Positions 23,727 to 32,808 of a stretch of 64,000 nt of DNA are shown here, in pieces. Each line of letters starts with the position of its first letter. Position 1 is the stretch's first letter. Under the pieces are notes generated by a model. That model had not been told where the DNA came from, made no database searches, and was given only the letters and a program-made list of their open reading frames with translations. This DNA is from JAEUIE01 sp046350055 (GTDB lineage: Bacteria; Planctomycetota; Planctomycetia; Gemmatales; HRBIN36). The stretch lies in NCBI GenBank assembly GCA_046350055.1, contig JAXMBC010000001.1, forward strand, positions 1,550,001 to 1,614,000. The letters run 5' to 3'. Made by a program: the position numbers and the translations under genes.

Positions 23727-26700
23727 ATGTCCGCAGATTTACCCAAGAAAACGAGTGCCTGGAAACAGTGGCTCCTCGTTCTGGTCTTAGTTGTCCCTGC
23801 CTGGCTGGGTATGCGGCTGCTGTTTGATTTCTTCAACGCCAAACTGGATCAGCCTCAGGCAGCGTACCAGCCTCCTGCCGATGCGACGCAAGGCCTGCTG
23901 CCTTATCGTGAAACGGAAGACGGGTTTGTGTCACCACCCGTTGCAACAGAAACTGTGCCTGTGACTCAGGCAGCAGTCAAATTGCCAAGAAAGCCCTCTG
24001 CCTCTGCCCTCAAGCTTGCCTCTTCACGTTTACTGGTGCATACCGTAGCTGGTGACATACTGCTCGCACTCTATGCTGATGTGGCACCTGAAACCGTCAA
24101 GCAGTTTATTCAATGGGCTCGTCTGGGTGTTTTTGATGGCACCCATTTCAGTCGGGTTGAGCCTGGCTTCGTCCTTCAAACCTCGCTGGCAATGGATCGT
24201 CTGGCCAGTTTCACACCTGAACAAAAGCAGTTGCTCCGTAAGCTGCCGGGCGAGTTTAGCAAGACCCTCAAGCATCGACGGGGCGTGATCTCCATGGGTC
24301 GTGAGGATGGCCAGCCCGACAGTGCTGAAACCAGCTACTCGATCCTGCTCGGTAATGCCCCCCATCTTGATGGCAAATACACGATCTTCGGCGAGGTGGA
24401 AGCTGGCATGGAGGTGGTCGATCGCCTGGTGGATGTGGGTAAAGTGGAAGGCACGAATCAGCCTGGATGTCGGCTGGCCATTCTGAGCGTGCAGGTCGTA
24501 ATGGAAGATGAGCTTGCCTCGCTCGAACTTGAGCCTGTCGCCAGTCCGGACATGGTACGGGAAGGAGTGCTCCCACGCCGCGGGGTTACCGCAGCAGCAA
24601 CCACCATCCTCAAAACCCATTGCTGGAAATGCCATGGTGGAGAAAGCGTGAAAGGCGGGCTTGATCTCACCAGTAAAGCCAGCTTCTACAGTGGTGGAGA
24701 ACACGGCCCCCTTTTCAATCAGACGCATATCGACAAGAGCGAACTCCTTCGTCGCCTCGATGCTCCCGGTGAAGAGAAGATGCCTCCCAAAGGCAGGGCA
24801 CTTGAAACTTATGAACGTATGATCCTGGCCAGCTGGCTGGCACAAGGAGCAGACTTTCCGCCTCCATATGCATTAAGGAAGCATCATGCTCCCACACGCG
24901 ATACCAAGGCCCTGATTGCCGGCCACTGGGCCTATCAACCCATCAAGCCAGTGATCGTGCCCTCTGTCAAAAATAAGAACTGGGTCCAGAATAATGTTGA
25001 CGCCTTTATCCTTGCGAAACTGGAAGAGAAGCAACTCGCTCCCGTACCCTCTGCCTCATCTCATTCTTTCTCGCGACGACTGAGCTACACCCTCACCGGC
25101 CTGCCGAATGCAGTTACCGGGACCGCAGAATCGAAAGCTGCACAGATTGAACGACTTCTCAACAGTCCACACTTTGGTGAACAGCAGGCGAGGCACTGGC
25201 TCGATGTCGTTCGTTTTGCGGAAAGCGATGGCTATGAAAACGACAGGAACCGTCCAAACGCATTTCCCTATCGCGATTTCGTAATGAACGCATTCAATGA
25301 CGATATGCCATTTGATCAGTTTCTGCGTTGGCAGATTGCCGGCGATGAGCTGGCACCGCAGAATCCACAAGCAGTGGCAGCCACCGGTTACCTGGCTGCT
25401 GGCCCGTTTCAGACTTTTTCCCCCAGGAAGAAAGACCGCTTTGATGAACTGGATGATATTGTGTCTACCACGGGGGTAGCTTTTATGGGGCTGACCGTTG
25501 GCTGCGCACGCTGTCATGATCATAAACAGGATCCCATCTCACAGTATGACTACTATCGCCTGATCAGTGTGTTCCATGGCAGCGAAAGAACGGAAGACTA
25601 TCTCGATCTCGCCAAGGGGAAACTGCATCAGCAGCGGCGTGAACCTGTCGAGCTGCTGATCAAGGAACTCCAAACGCTGGCTGAGCCCTATCGCCAGAAA
25701 GTAAAGCATCAGCGCATTGATGGCTTTCCCATTTCGTTTGATGAAAAAGCAGCACTCAAGCAGCCGTATGATGCCAAAAATGCAGTTCAGGCAGGGTTGC
25801 TGCGTCGGTACGAAGCTGAACTAGAAGTGACGATGGACGATGCTCGTGCGGCTTGCAACCAAAGTGATGGTGAACACTGGGATACGCTGACAGAAAAAAT
25901 CAAGCAGCTTGAACAGGAATTACCCTTGGCACCGGAGAGGGGCCTGATTTACCGTGGCAGCCAGATCGTCTTTGGTCCCTTCCTGGATCGTGGCGATGTG
26001 GAGCGTGAGAGGGGACTGGTGCCTCCCGCCTTTCTGACTGCAGTTACAGCAGGACAGCCCGTCTGGCAGAAAGACACCTGGAAAGCATGGGGACAAACGC
26101 CACGTGCTGCGCTGGCCACCTGGCTGACTGATATCGATTCCGGGGCCGGTCACCTGGTTGCCCGTGTGATTGTCAATCGACTCTGGCAACACCATTTCGG
26201 CATCGGGCTTGTCAGGACCTCCAACGACTTCGGTATCAGTGGTGAGAAGCCGAGCCATCCTGAATTGCTTGACTGGCTGGCACAGGAACTCATCACGAAC
26301 GGATGGAGACTCAAACACATCCACCGGCTGATAGTACAAAGCAGAACCTATCAACTGAGCACCATGCCTTCACCGGCACTCAACCAGGCTGATCCGGATA
26401 ACAGGCTGTATGGTCGCCAGAATCGTGTCCGTCTTTCAGCGGAAGAAGTCCGAGACAGCATTCTGGTGGCCAGCGGCAATTTGAATGACAAACTGGGCGG
26501 GCCGAGCATCAAGCCAGCGATCCCCACGGAAGCCATCTTTCAGACTGCTCCGAAGCACGGGGAGGTTTGGCCACCTGGCGCACCCGAGGAACCAGTCAAC
26601 TGGCGACGCAGTCTGTACATCTATCGCAAGAGATCTAATCCCGTACCCTTTCTGCAGCTGTTTGATGCGCCAGACGCAGCTGGAAGCTGTGGCTGTCGTG

Positions 26701-26978
26701 TTCAGACCACTTCCCCTACCCAGGCACTGGCACTGCTTAACAACCCTTTTGTCAGGTTGCAAGCTAGAATGCTTGCCGAGAAGCTTGCTCAGAGTGCAGG
26801 TGTCACACCCGAACAAATGCTTCGCAATGCCTATTTCCATATTCTGCATCGTGAACCATCTACAGTAGAGACGCATCGAGGTTTGCAGTTTCTTCTGCAA
26901 GACAGTGATCTGAACAGAAACCTGCAGGATTTCTGTCACGTGCTCATGATGACCAACGAGTTCCTTTACCTGGATTAG
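23727..26978 (+). CDS. Fusion: membrane anchor, cyclophilin-type peptidyl-prolyl isomerase, planctomycete cytochrome, DUF1549, DUF1553
   Basis: 1083 residues. A membrane helix (about 14-35) is followed by a cyclophilin-like domain (about 97-255) with LLVHTVAGDILLALYADVAP, FDGTHFSRVEPGFVLQ, HRRGVISMGREDGQPDSAE and FGEVEAGMEVVD. Next is a PSCyt1-type haem-binding motif CWKCH at 299-303 with EEKMPPKG, then DUF1549 (from about 418; it includes GCARCHDHKQDPI near 593) and DUF1553 (from about 800, ARVIVNRLWQHHFG). The DUF1501 partner follows after 2 bases. DUF1549/DUF1553/DUF1501 pairs are expanded in planctomycetes, possibly acting on sulfated polysaccharides or redox substrates; the isomerase fusion is unusual. 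The cyclophilin active-site Arg is replaced or displaced (GTHFSRVEPGFVLQ). Confidence 0.9.
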   Translation: MSADLPKKTSAWKQWLLVLVLVVPAWLGMRLLFDFFNAKLDQPQAAYQPPADATQGLLPYRETEDGFVSPPVATETVPVTQAAVKLPRKPSASALKLASSRLLVHTVAGDILLALYADVAPETVKQFIQWARLGVFDGTHFSRVEPGFVLQTSLAMDRLASFTPEQKQLLRKLPGEFSKTLKHRRGVISMGREDGQPDSAETSYSILLGNAPHLDGKYTIFGEVEAGMEVVDRLVDVGKVEGTNQPGCRLAILSVQVVMEDELASLELEPVASPDMVREGVLPRRGVTAAATTILKTHCWKCHGGESVKGGLDLTSKASFYSGGEHGPLFNQTHIDKSELLRRLDAPGEEKMPPKGRALETYERMILASWLAQGADFPPPYALRKHHAPTRDTKALIAGHWAYQPIKPVIVPSVKNKNWVQNNVDAFILAKLEEKQLAPVPSASSHSFSRRLSYTLTGLPNAVTGTAESKAAQIERLLNSPHFGEQQARHWLDVVRFAESDGYENDRNRPNAFPYRDFVMNAFNDDMPFDQFLRWQIAGDELAPQNPQAVAATGYLAAGPFQTFSPRKKDRFDELDDIVSTTGVAFMGLTVGCARCHDHKQDPISQYDYYRLISVFHGSERTEDYLDLAKGKLHQQRREPVELLIKELQTLAEPYRQKVKHQRIDGFPISFDEKAALKQPYDAKNAVQAGLLRRYEAELEVTMDDARAACNQSDGEHWDTLTEKIKQLEQELPLAPERGLIYRGSQIVFGPFLDRGDVERERGLVPPAFLTAVTAGQPVWQKDTWKAWGQTPRAALATWLTDIDSGAGHLVARVIVNRLWQHHFGIGLVRTSNDFGISGEKPSHPELLDWLAQELITNGWRLKHIHRLIVQSRTYQLSTMPSPALNQADPDNRLYGRQNRVRLSAEEVRDSILVASGNLNDKLGGPSIKPAIPTEAIFQTAPKHGEVWPPGAPEEPVNWRRSLYIYRKRSNPVPFLQLFDAPDAAGSCGCRVQTTSPTQALALLNNPFVRLQARMLAEKLAQSAGVTPEQMLRNAYFHILHREPSTVETHRGLQFLLQDSDLNRNLQDFCHVLMMTNEFLYLD

Positions 26979-26980
26979 TC

Positions 26981-28366
26981 ATGCATCAGCCACACTCACG
27001 TCGCGACTTTCTCGCCCGGGCTGGTGGCGGACTGGGTATGCTGGGACTGGCCGATCTCCTTGCCCAAGCCCAAAGTGGCAAATCGCTTCCGCAGCCTCAT
27101 CATACTCCCAAGGCCAGGAGCATCATCTGGCTCTACATGTATGGTGCCCCCAGCGGGATGGATACCTTCGATTACAAACCCGAACTTCAGAAACGCGACG
27201 GTCAGCGATTGCCCAAGCCACCCGATGTGCTCTTCGGCAATCCCGGTCCGCTCATGCGTTCTCCCTTTGCATTCAAGCAGTATGGTCAGTCAGGACGCTG
27301 GGTTTCAGAACTGTTTCCCCACCTGGCTAAGCAAGTTGATCTACTAACGTTTCTGAACGGCTGCACAGCGGATTCGAATAATCATGCCCCTGCCTGCCTG
27401 CAGATGAATACGGGGGTTACCCGTGTGGGCCATCCCAGTGCCGGTGCCTGGGTCACGTATGGTCTGGGCAGCATGAATCAGAATCTGCCCGGTTACATCG
27501 TGATGTATGATCATCGCAGCGTGCCCGTGGCAGGCCCACCGAATTGGGGCAGTGGCTTCTTGCCGGGGCAGTATCAGGGCGTGACGTTCCGTCCCAGCGA
27601 TGCGCCATTGCTCTATTCCAGGCGTCCAAGTGACCTTTCCGCTGAAAGACAGCGCGCACAACTCGATCTTCTGCGTGATCTGAATCATCAGCAACTGGCA
27701 GGGCTGGACAGCAACAGCGTGAGTGAGCTGGAAGCTCGCATCAAGAGCTATGAGCTGGCATACAGCATGCAGATGGAAGCACCGCAGGTCGTGGATGTCA
27801 GCAAGGAAACCGCAGCGACCAGGACGCTCTACGGTCTGGACAATGAGAAGACCAAACCGTTTGGCACCCAGCTTCTCATCGCCCGACGTCTGGTCGAGCA
27901 AGGTGTCCGCTTTATTCAAATCTACTCCGGCGGCACTCGGCTCAACTGGGATGCTCATCAGGACCTGGAGAAGAACCACCGGCAGTTGTGCGAAGAGATT
28001 GACTTTCCCATTGCAGGCCTGTTGTCAGATTTGAAGACACGAGGTTTGCTCGATAGCACACTGGTGATCTGGGGTGCGGAGTTTGGCCGCATGCCCATGT
28101 CACAGGATGGCAACGGCCGTGATCACAATCCGCATGGATTCCTGACTTGGCTTTGTGGTGGTGGTGTGAAACCCGGAATCACCTATGGTCGTACCGATGA
28201 CCTGGGTCACCAGGCAGTGGAAGGCAAGACGACCGTGCCAGACTTCCACGCAACCATCCTGCATTTACTGGGCCTTGATCACACCAAGCTGACCTATCTG
28301 CACAACGGTCGCAACATGAGGCTGACCGATGTCAGCGGTCGAGTAATTCGCGAAGTCTTGCAATAA
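26981..28366 (+). CDS. DUF1501 protein with Tat signal
   Basis: 461 residues. N-terminus HSRRDFLARAGGGLGMLGLADLL is a twin-arginine export signal. The body is a DUF1501 domain, related to alkaline phosphatase/sulfatase-type enzymes: IWLYMYGAPSGMDTFDYKP near the start, NNHAPACLQMNTG, VIWGAEFGRMP and a C-terminal HATILHLLGLDH with metal-ligand-like His and Asp. Begins 2 bases after the DUF1549/DUF1553 fusion gene, the standard planctomycete pairing, so the two probably work together outside the cytoplasm. Confidence 0.93.
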   Translation: MHQPHSRRDFLARAGGGLGMLGLADLLAQAQSGKSLPQPHHTPKARSIIWLYMYGAPSGMDTFDYKPELQKRDGQRLPKPPDVLFGNPGPLMRSPFAFKQYGQSGRWVSELFPHLAKQVDLLTFLNGCTADSNNHAPACLQMNTGVTRVGHPSAGAWVTYGLGSMNQNLPGYIVMYDHRSVPVAGPPNWGSGFLPGQYQGVTFRPSDAPLLYSRRPSDLSAERQRAQLDLLRDLNHQQLAGLDSNSVSELEARIKSYELAYSMQMEAPQVVDVSKETAATRTLYGLDNEKTKPFGTQLLIARRLVEQGVRFIQIYSGGTRLNWDAHQDLEKNHRQLCEEIDFPIAGLLSDLKTRGLLDSTLVIWGAEFGRMPMSQDGNGRDHNPHGFLTWLCGGGVKPGITYGRTDDLGHQAVEGKTTVPDFHATILHLLGLDHTKLTYLHNGRNMRLTDVSGRVIREVLQ

Positions 28367-28399
28367 CCGGCTACTGTATGAGTACAACCTGAAGCACCG

Positions 28400-29572
28400 T
28401 CATTTCAGTATTGCTGGTTTGTTCCATAAATAGTTTCGAGCTTGAGCAACAGTTCCGCTCCATCGTGCCTCCGCAGCATGAACCAGATTGCACATCTCGC
28501 GGGCTGTGACATAGTGAAAGTGGAACATCGGATCGCTGACAGCCCGTGCGTTCAGTTGTTCATGAAACGCTACCATGGCTGGCCCCAGGAGTACCGGCAT
28601 ATTCTGTTCGTTGGCGCCATGGGTATGCAATTTCACAAAGTACCAGTCAGGCCGTGTAGGCACTTGTACCGCAGCACGAAGCCAGAGTTTCATTCGATTG
28701 GCACTTGGAGCCTGGTTGCCTTGCAGGCAGCCATTCTCGATGCGAGGGAGGATACCGAGCTTGCGGCGAGACCAATCGAACAGCAGCGGACCTTGAACCA
28801 GAAGTAAACTCTTGTCAGGACGCGGGGCAGTGCCGACCAATGTGCCACGCTGGTGGGATTTGGGATGAACTGGGTCATCTACAGCATAGTAGATGGAATT
28901 GATGGTAGACGTTTGTGTGGGACTCGGAGCGGAAGGAAGTGTCATATCGACGAAGCAGCCTGTCTCACGAAGTATGTCAAGTTCATTGTTAACTCCACAC
29001 CATCTACCGTCAGGCCGGCTGTTATCCAGAGCCCAGTTGCCATGAATGAACGCGTAGCCGACATCACCTGTATCGTGGCGTTTGCTGAGCAGGCCGTGTC
29101 GATGATGCAGAGTTTCCTTAAACTGCAACAACGTCTGGCGGAGGTTATCACTGGAATCGTTATCGTGGTGCAGATGCACCTCTACTTCCCCAAACCCCTG
29201 CTGGCAAAGCGCAGCTAGTTGGTCCAGGTAATGCGGTTCATACTCTTCCGCCGGATAGAAAAACGTATGTTGTGGCGGTACACCATCACTATCGCGAAAC
29301 GAATCGAAGAGTATCGGGTATTCATCACACCAGCGGCTGACCCTTTGCTGTGCTTGCTGTGGCGAAGCGCCTCCAAGCTTGGGCTCAAAATGATCGCCGA
29401 TGCAGAGCAGGAGGTGAACTGGCTGGCCGGGCTGTGGATCACGTCGCCTCTTTTGCGTTGCCCAATACTCAGGAATCCATTGATCAAGTCCCCGCTGTTT
29501 GACGCTACACCAAGTGTAATAGCCGCCAGCTATCGTTGTTGCCACTGCGCTGCCGAGAAGCCATTCAATCAT
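28400..29572 (-). CDS. Polysaccharide deacetylase-like protein (NodB-fold, tentative)
   Basis: 390 residues with an N-terminal membrane helix (3-22). Distant resemblance to carbohydrate deacetylases: CIGDHFEP near residue 57, TFFYPAEEYEPHYLDQLAALCQQGFGEVEVHLHHDND around 103-140, and YAFIHGNWALDN near 172. The D/H pattern (HxHHD) could bind metal. The start overlaps the stop of the glycosyltransferase gene by 4 bases. A role in modifying the sugar made by its neighbours is inferred. Confidence 0.6.
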   Translation of the reverse strand: MIEWLLGSAVATTIAGGYYTWCSVKQRGLDQWIPEYWATQKRRRDPQPGQPVHLLLCIGDHFEPKLGGASPQQAQQRVSRWCDEYPILFDSFRDSDGVPPQHTFFYPAEEYEPHYLDQLAALCQQGFGEVEVHLHHDNDSSDNLRQTLLQFKETLHHRHGLLSKRHDTGDVGYAFIHGNWALDNSRPDGRWCGVNNELDILRETGCFVDMTLPSAPSPTQTSTINSIYYAVDDPVHPKSHQRGTLVGTAPRPDKSLLLVQGPLLFDWSRRKLGILPRIENGCLQGNQAPSANRMKLWLRAAVQVPTRPDWYFVKLHTHGANEQNMPVLLGPAMVAFHEQLNARAVSDPMFHFHYVTAREMCNLVHAAEARWSGTVAQARNYLWNKPAILK

Positions 29573-30759
29573 GAACGAGCCTCTGCAGTTTCAGCAAGGC
29601 GTTCGGTTCGGTGCCACGTAGCCCGTTGGGTACCGAACAACCAGCGGAAAAAGCCAACTAAGAGCGCTGCATTCATGGTGGTGAACATCGTTGCCAACCG
29701 CATTACCCTGAAAGCAGTGGGCTGGCTTGGCATTACGTATCCAAGCACTGCGAGTAGGTAAAAACTGATCTGTGCTCCCAGCATCCAACGGTAGAAGGGA
29801 ATCTCCAGGAGTGTCAGATTTATGCCAAAGGCAAGAACGAGCAGAAAAGGACATATCCAGCGAAGTATCTTGTGATTCAGAAAGGTGAACGCTGTCCAAC
29901 CGTGGCCAGGTGCAAGAAGCTGCCAGAGCAGCCCAATTGCCTGGAATCCTCCTGCTCCTATTCGTGTCCTTCTCTGAAACTCAGCACCCAGGGCAGCGGG
30001 TGTTTCTTCATGTGCTACTGCTTCTGCATCGTAGACGATCGTGCAATCGTGAACGATCTTGGCACGCAACGGAATGACAAAGTCGTCCACAATGGTATTG
30101 TCCGGTATAGTGGGATACCACTTCCGGCGCAGGGCATAGATAGCGCCATTCGCTCCAAGCAATCCGTGGAGCCTGTTCTCACACTTCTTCAGGAAGGTTT
30201 CGTACTTCCAGTACATGCTGTCAACATTCTGGCCGGTAGCAGAATCAATTAACACCAGTTTGCCACACACTGCACCAACGACGGGGTCAGCAAACCAGCG
30301 AATCAGGTTCTTCAATGCGGCTGGTTCGGTAAAGGAATTGGCGTCAGAGAAGACAATAAACTCACCATTTACCATTGGAACTAAGCGGTTGAGAACTGCT
30401 GGTTTGCCAATTCGCTGCGGATACTTAAGCAGGGTGACACCTTGTGCTGCGTACTCCTGAACGATCAATGAGGTTTGATCATCGCTGCCATCACTGGCAA
30501 TAACGATTTCCAGCCGATCACGCGGATAATCCATGGCCAATGCATTTTCGATTCGCCGTTGGATGTGCTTTTCTTCGTTGTAAGCTGCGATGAGCAGAGT
30601 AACAGCAGGCCACTCTTCGGGGTGGTCCGGAGGCTGGGGAACACGACCAAACAGACGAGAGAGCAGCCAGATCAGTACCGGGTAGATGACATAGGCATAG
30701 ACGACCAGCCCGACACTAAGCCACCAAACCCAGGCACACACCATTTCCATTATGGTCAT
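29569..30759 (-). CDS. Membrane glycosyltransferase, family 2
   Basis: 396 residues. N-terminal helix (about 8-33), then a GT2 catalytic domain with LLIAAYNEEKHIQRRIENAL, IVIASDGSDD, a DxD-like SDANS, and TIVDDFVIP plus QRRTRIGAGGFQ in place of the ED/QxxRW motifs of processive synthases; three to four C-terminal helices. Likely transfers a sugar to a growing extracellular or lipid-linked polysaccharide. Middle gene of three ATGA-coupled genes (30756-30759 and 29569-29572 overlaps). Confidence 0.9.
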   Translation of the reverse strand: MTIMEMVCAWVWWLSVGLVVYAYVIYPVLIWLLSRLFGRVPQPPDHPEEWPAVTLLIAAYNEEKHIQRRIENALAMDYPRDRLEIVIASDGSDDQTSLIVQEYAAQGVTLLKYPQRIGKPAVLNRLVPMVNGEFIVFSDANSFTEPAALKNLIRWFADPVVGAVCGKLVLIDSATGQNVDSMYWKYETFLKKCENRLHGLLGANGAIYALRRKWYPTIPDNTIVDDFVIPLRAKIVHDCTIVYDAEAVAHEETPAALGAEFQRRTRIGAGGFQAIGLLWQLLAPGHGWTAFTFLNHKILRWICPFLLVLAFGINLTLLEIPFYRWMLGAQISFYLLAVLGYVMPSQPTAFRVMRLATMFTTMNAALLVGFFRWLFGTQRATWHRTERLAETAEARS

Positions 30760-31319
30760 ACCGTGGCTCCGGTGATAGGCGTTTCCCGCTGCCTGACCAC
30801 CTGGGCTGGAATCCCTACCACCGTACTGTGGGCAGGTACATCTTTTACCACCACTGCATTGGCTCCGACCTTCGCGCCATCTCCCACAGTGATACTTCCC
30901 AGGATCCTGGCTCCGGCACCGACAAATATGTCATTCCCTAGTACCGGTGCCTGACGTCGCTCCGCCCCGATGGTCACCTGATGTTCGAGATGGATGTTGC
31001 TACCACCTCGAACGGCGCCGTTGATGACAATACCGGTGGCGTGAATGAACACCAGCCCCGGACCAAACTCGGCGCCACGACCGATGATGCAGTTGCAGAA
31101 CATGGTGTTGATCTTGTTAAACAACATCTCGAGAGGAGTTAAGCGATACCGCCTCGACCATTGCATCAAGCGGTACCACACCATAGCCATGGTGCCATCG
31201 GTCAACAGCACCTTGAAGAGCATGAGGCTGCTGTCTCGTTCATAGAGCCAGCGTGCCTTGGCGCGCAGGTCGGAAACGAGTAGTCGGACCAAACCAGGGT
31301 ATAAAGTGACATTGTCCAC
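30756..31319 (-). CDS. Serine acetyltransferase-like hexapeptide acyltransferase
   Basis: 187 residues. A helical N-terminus (1-85) followed by left-handed beta-helix repeats: IIGRGAEFGPGLVFIHATGIVINGAV, VTIGAERR, DIFVGAGARILGSITVGDGAKVGANAVV and the closing VPAHSTVVGIPAQVV. This is the CysE / polysaccharide O-acetyltransferase type. Located first in an operon with a GT2 and a deacetylase-like protein, an O- or N-acetyltransferase in polysaccharide synthesis is more likely than cysteine synthesis, but the latter cannot be excluded. Confidence 0.85.
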   Translation of the reverse strand: MDNVTLYPGLVRLLVSDLRAKARWLYERDSSLMLFKVLLTDGTMAMVWYRLMQWSRRYRLTPLEMLFNKINTMFCNCIIGRGAEFGPGLVFIHATGIVINGAVRGGSNIHLEHQVTIGAERRQAPVLGNDIFVGAGARILGSITVGDGAKVGANAVVVKDVPAHSTVVGIPAQVVRQRETPITGATV

Positions 31320-31397
31320 TTTAGATTATGATAGCAAGCACACAGACGACAACCCTGCAATCGCGGATAGATAGGGTTACTACCGGAAAGACATGTA

Positions 31398-32699
31398 CTA
31401 AATACCCGGCGTCGAACCGATCAGATAGCCGCGAAGATCTCGGAAGATGCGGTCGCCACGCTGATGAAAGTCTTCGGTGAGATGCTTTCCCAGGTAGCGG
31501 AGTATCACCGTCACCCAGACCTGATTGCGTCGGAGTGGATTGGTGCTTTCGAAGATTTGCAACTCCATCTCGATGTCGCTGCGGCCGGTGGCGAACCAGC
31601 CCACCTTACTGGGGCGATACGCTGTATTCTTGGCTCCCAGCACAACTCGCACCCGACCAGATGTGTTTTCGATCAACTCGCCTCGGGCATCCTGGATGAA
31701 ACCAGCTAGTTTGACCGACGCGATAGTCCGAGGCATCCACGCCTGGATGCGGTAGATCATCACGGCAGGATCAAGGTTGTCCGGGATCGGTGGCAGATCA
31801 CTCGGCTCCTCGTTGATCAGCTTCTCCTGGTACTTGCGAGGGTCCGGCGTGGCGAGCGCCCGCATGTAGTCTTCCACCATTTCGCGCGTGGTGCCGTAGC
31901 GATCTTCAGGCAGCTTCGCCATGCACTTGAAGACCACTTCCTCGATGGCTGCAGGAATATAGACTTCCTCATCGCTCATCGGGGGTGGCTGCTCAATGGC
32001 ATGAGCCAGGAGTGTATCCATGGTGGAAAGCCCCTGGAATGGCAGCCGGCTCGTGAGCATCTCGTAAAGGATGACTCCTATGCTGTAAATATCACTGCGA
32101 TGAGTGATGTGCTCGCCGCGCGCTTGCTCGGGTGAGACATAAGCAGGGGTGCCCAGGATGTTATCGCTGCTGCTGTTATGTGAAGATTTGGTATCGAAGT
32201 TGGCCAGGCGAGCGAGCTTTGCCAGACCGAAGTCCATGACTTTGATCTTTTCAAACTGCGTATCGGGATCGGTGATGATGAGATTAGCAGGCTTCAAATC
32301 GCGATGGATGATACCCTGCTGGTGAGCGGTGGAGAGCACTTCACACAACTGCCCCAGCACTCGGCTGGCACGTTGAGGCGTGAATCGCTTATTCTCCTTA
32401 AGGACAATATCGAGCGTCTTCCCTTTCACGAATTCCATGATGATGCAGGGACCTTCCTCGGTTTCGAGGTGTGCATCATACAGAGTGACAGCAAAGGGGT
32501 GCTGAAACTGGGCCATGGCCAGCATTTCCTGCTGGAACCGTTCCTGAAAGCGAGGATCGGCGGCGATGTGCTCATGCATCACCTTTATGACTACATCGCG
32601 ATTCAGATCGATTTGCCGGGCTAACCAGACGCGCCCCATTCCGCCTTCGCCGAGCAAGCGAAGGATGCGATACCTACCCAGAAAAAGCGTATCTTGCAT
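31398..32699 (-). CDS. Soluble Ser/Thr protein kinase with C-terminal extension
   Basis: 433 residues. Hanks-type kinase domain about 9-285: GEGGMGRVW, VVIKVM, HRDLKPANL, DFGLAKL, GTPAYVSPEQARG, and YSIGVILYEMLTSRLPF. All catalytic residues are present, in contrast to the HLD kinase at 1-2225. The C-terminal 115 residues (about 318-433) are beta-rich and not recognised; there is no membrane helix, unusual among bacterial kinases, which mostly have one. No operon partner. Confidence 0.92.
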   Translation of the reverse strand: MQDTLFLGRYRILRLLGEGGMGRVWLARQIDLNRDVVIKVMHEHIAADPRFQERFQQEMLAMAQFQHPFAVTLYDAHLETEEGPCIIMEFVKGKTLDIVLKENKRFTPQRASRVLGQLCEVLSTAHQQGIIHRDLKPANLIITDPDTQFEKIKVMDFGLAKLARLANFDTKSSHNSSSDNILGTPAYVSPEQARGEHITHRSDIYSIGVILYEMLTSRLPFQGLSTMDTLLAHAIEQPPPMSDEEVYIPAAIEEVVFKCMAKLPEDRYGTTREMVEDYMRALATPDPRKYQEKLINEEPSDLPPIPDNLDPAVMIYRIQAWMPRTIASVKLAGFIQDARGELIENTSGRVRVVLGAKNTAYRPSKVGWFATGRSDIEMELQIFESTNPLRRNQVWVTVILRYLGKHLTEDFHQRGDRIFRDLRGYLIGSTPGI

Positions 32700-32733
32700 G
32701 AAGGGCGGCTTCAGGTGGCGAATCAGACGAGGA

Positions 32734-32755
32734 AGCCGTGTCTGTCGACACGGCT
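32734..32755 (-). terminator. Hairpin downstream of dapL
   Basis: AGCCGTGT-CTGTCG-ACACGGCT: 8-base perfect stem between the dapL stop and the kinase start. Transcripts coming from dapL would run into it, followed by a moderately pyrimidine-rich stretch. Confidence 0.5.
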
Positions 32756-32808
32756 CGTCGAGGGCATACTACCATAACATGTAATTGCCATCGATGCGAA
32801 TGACAATC

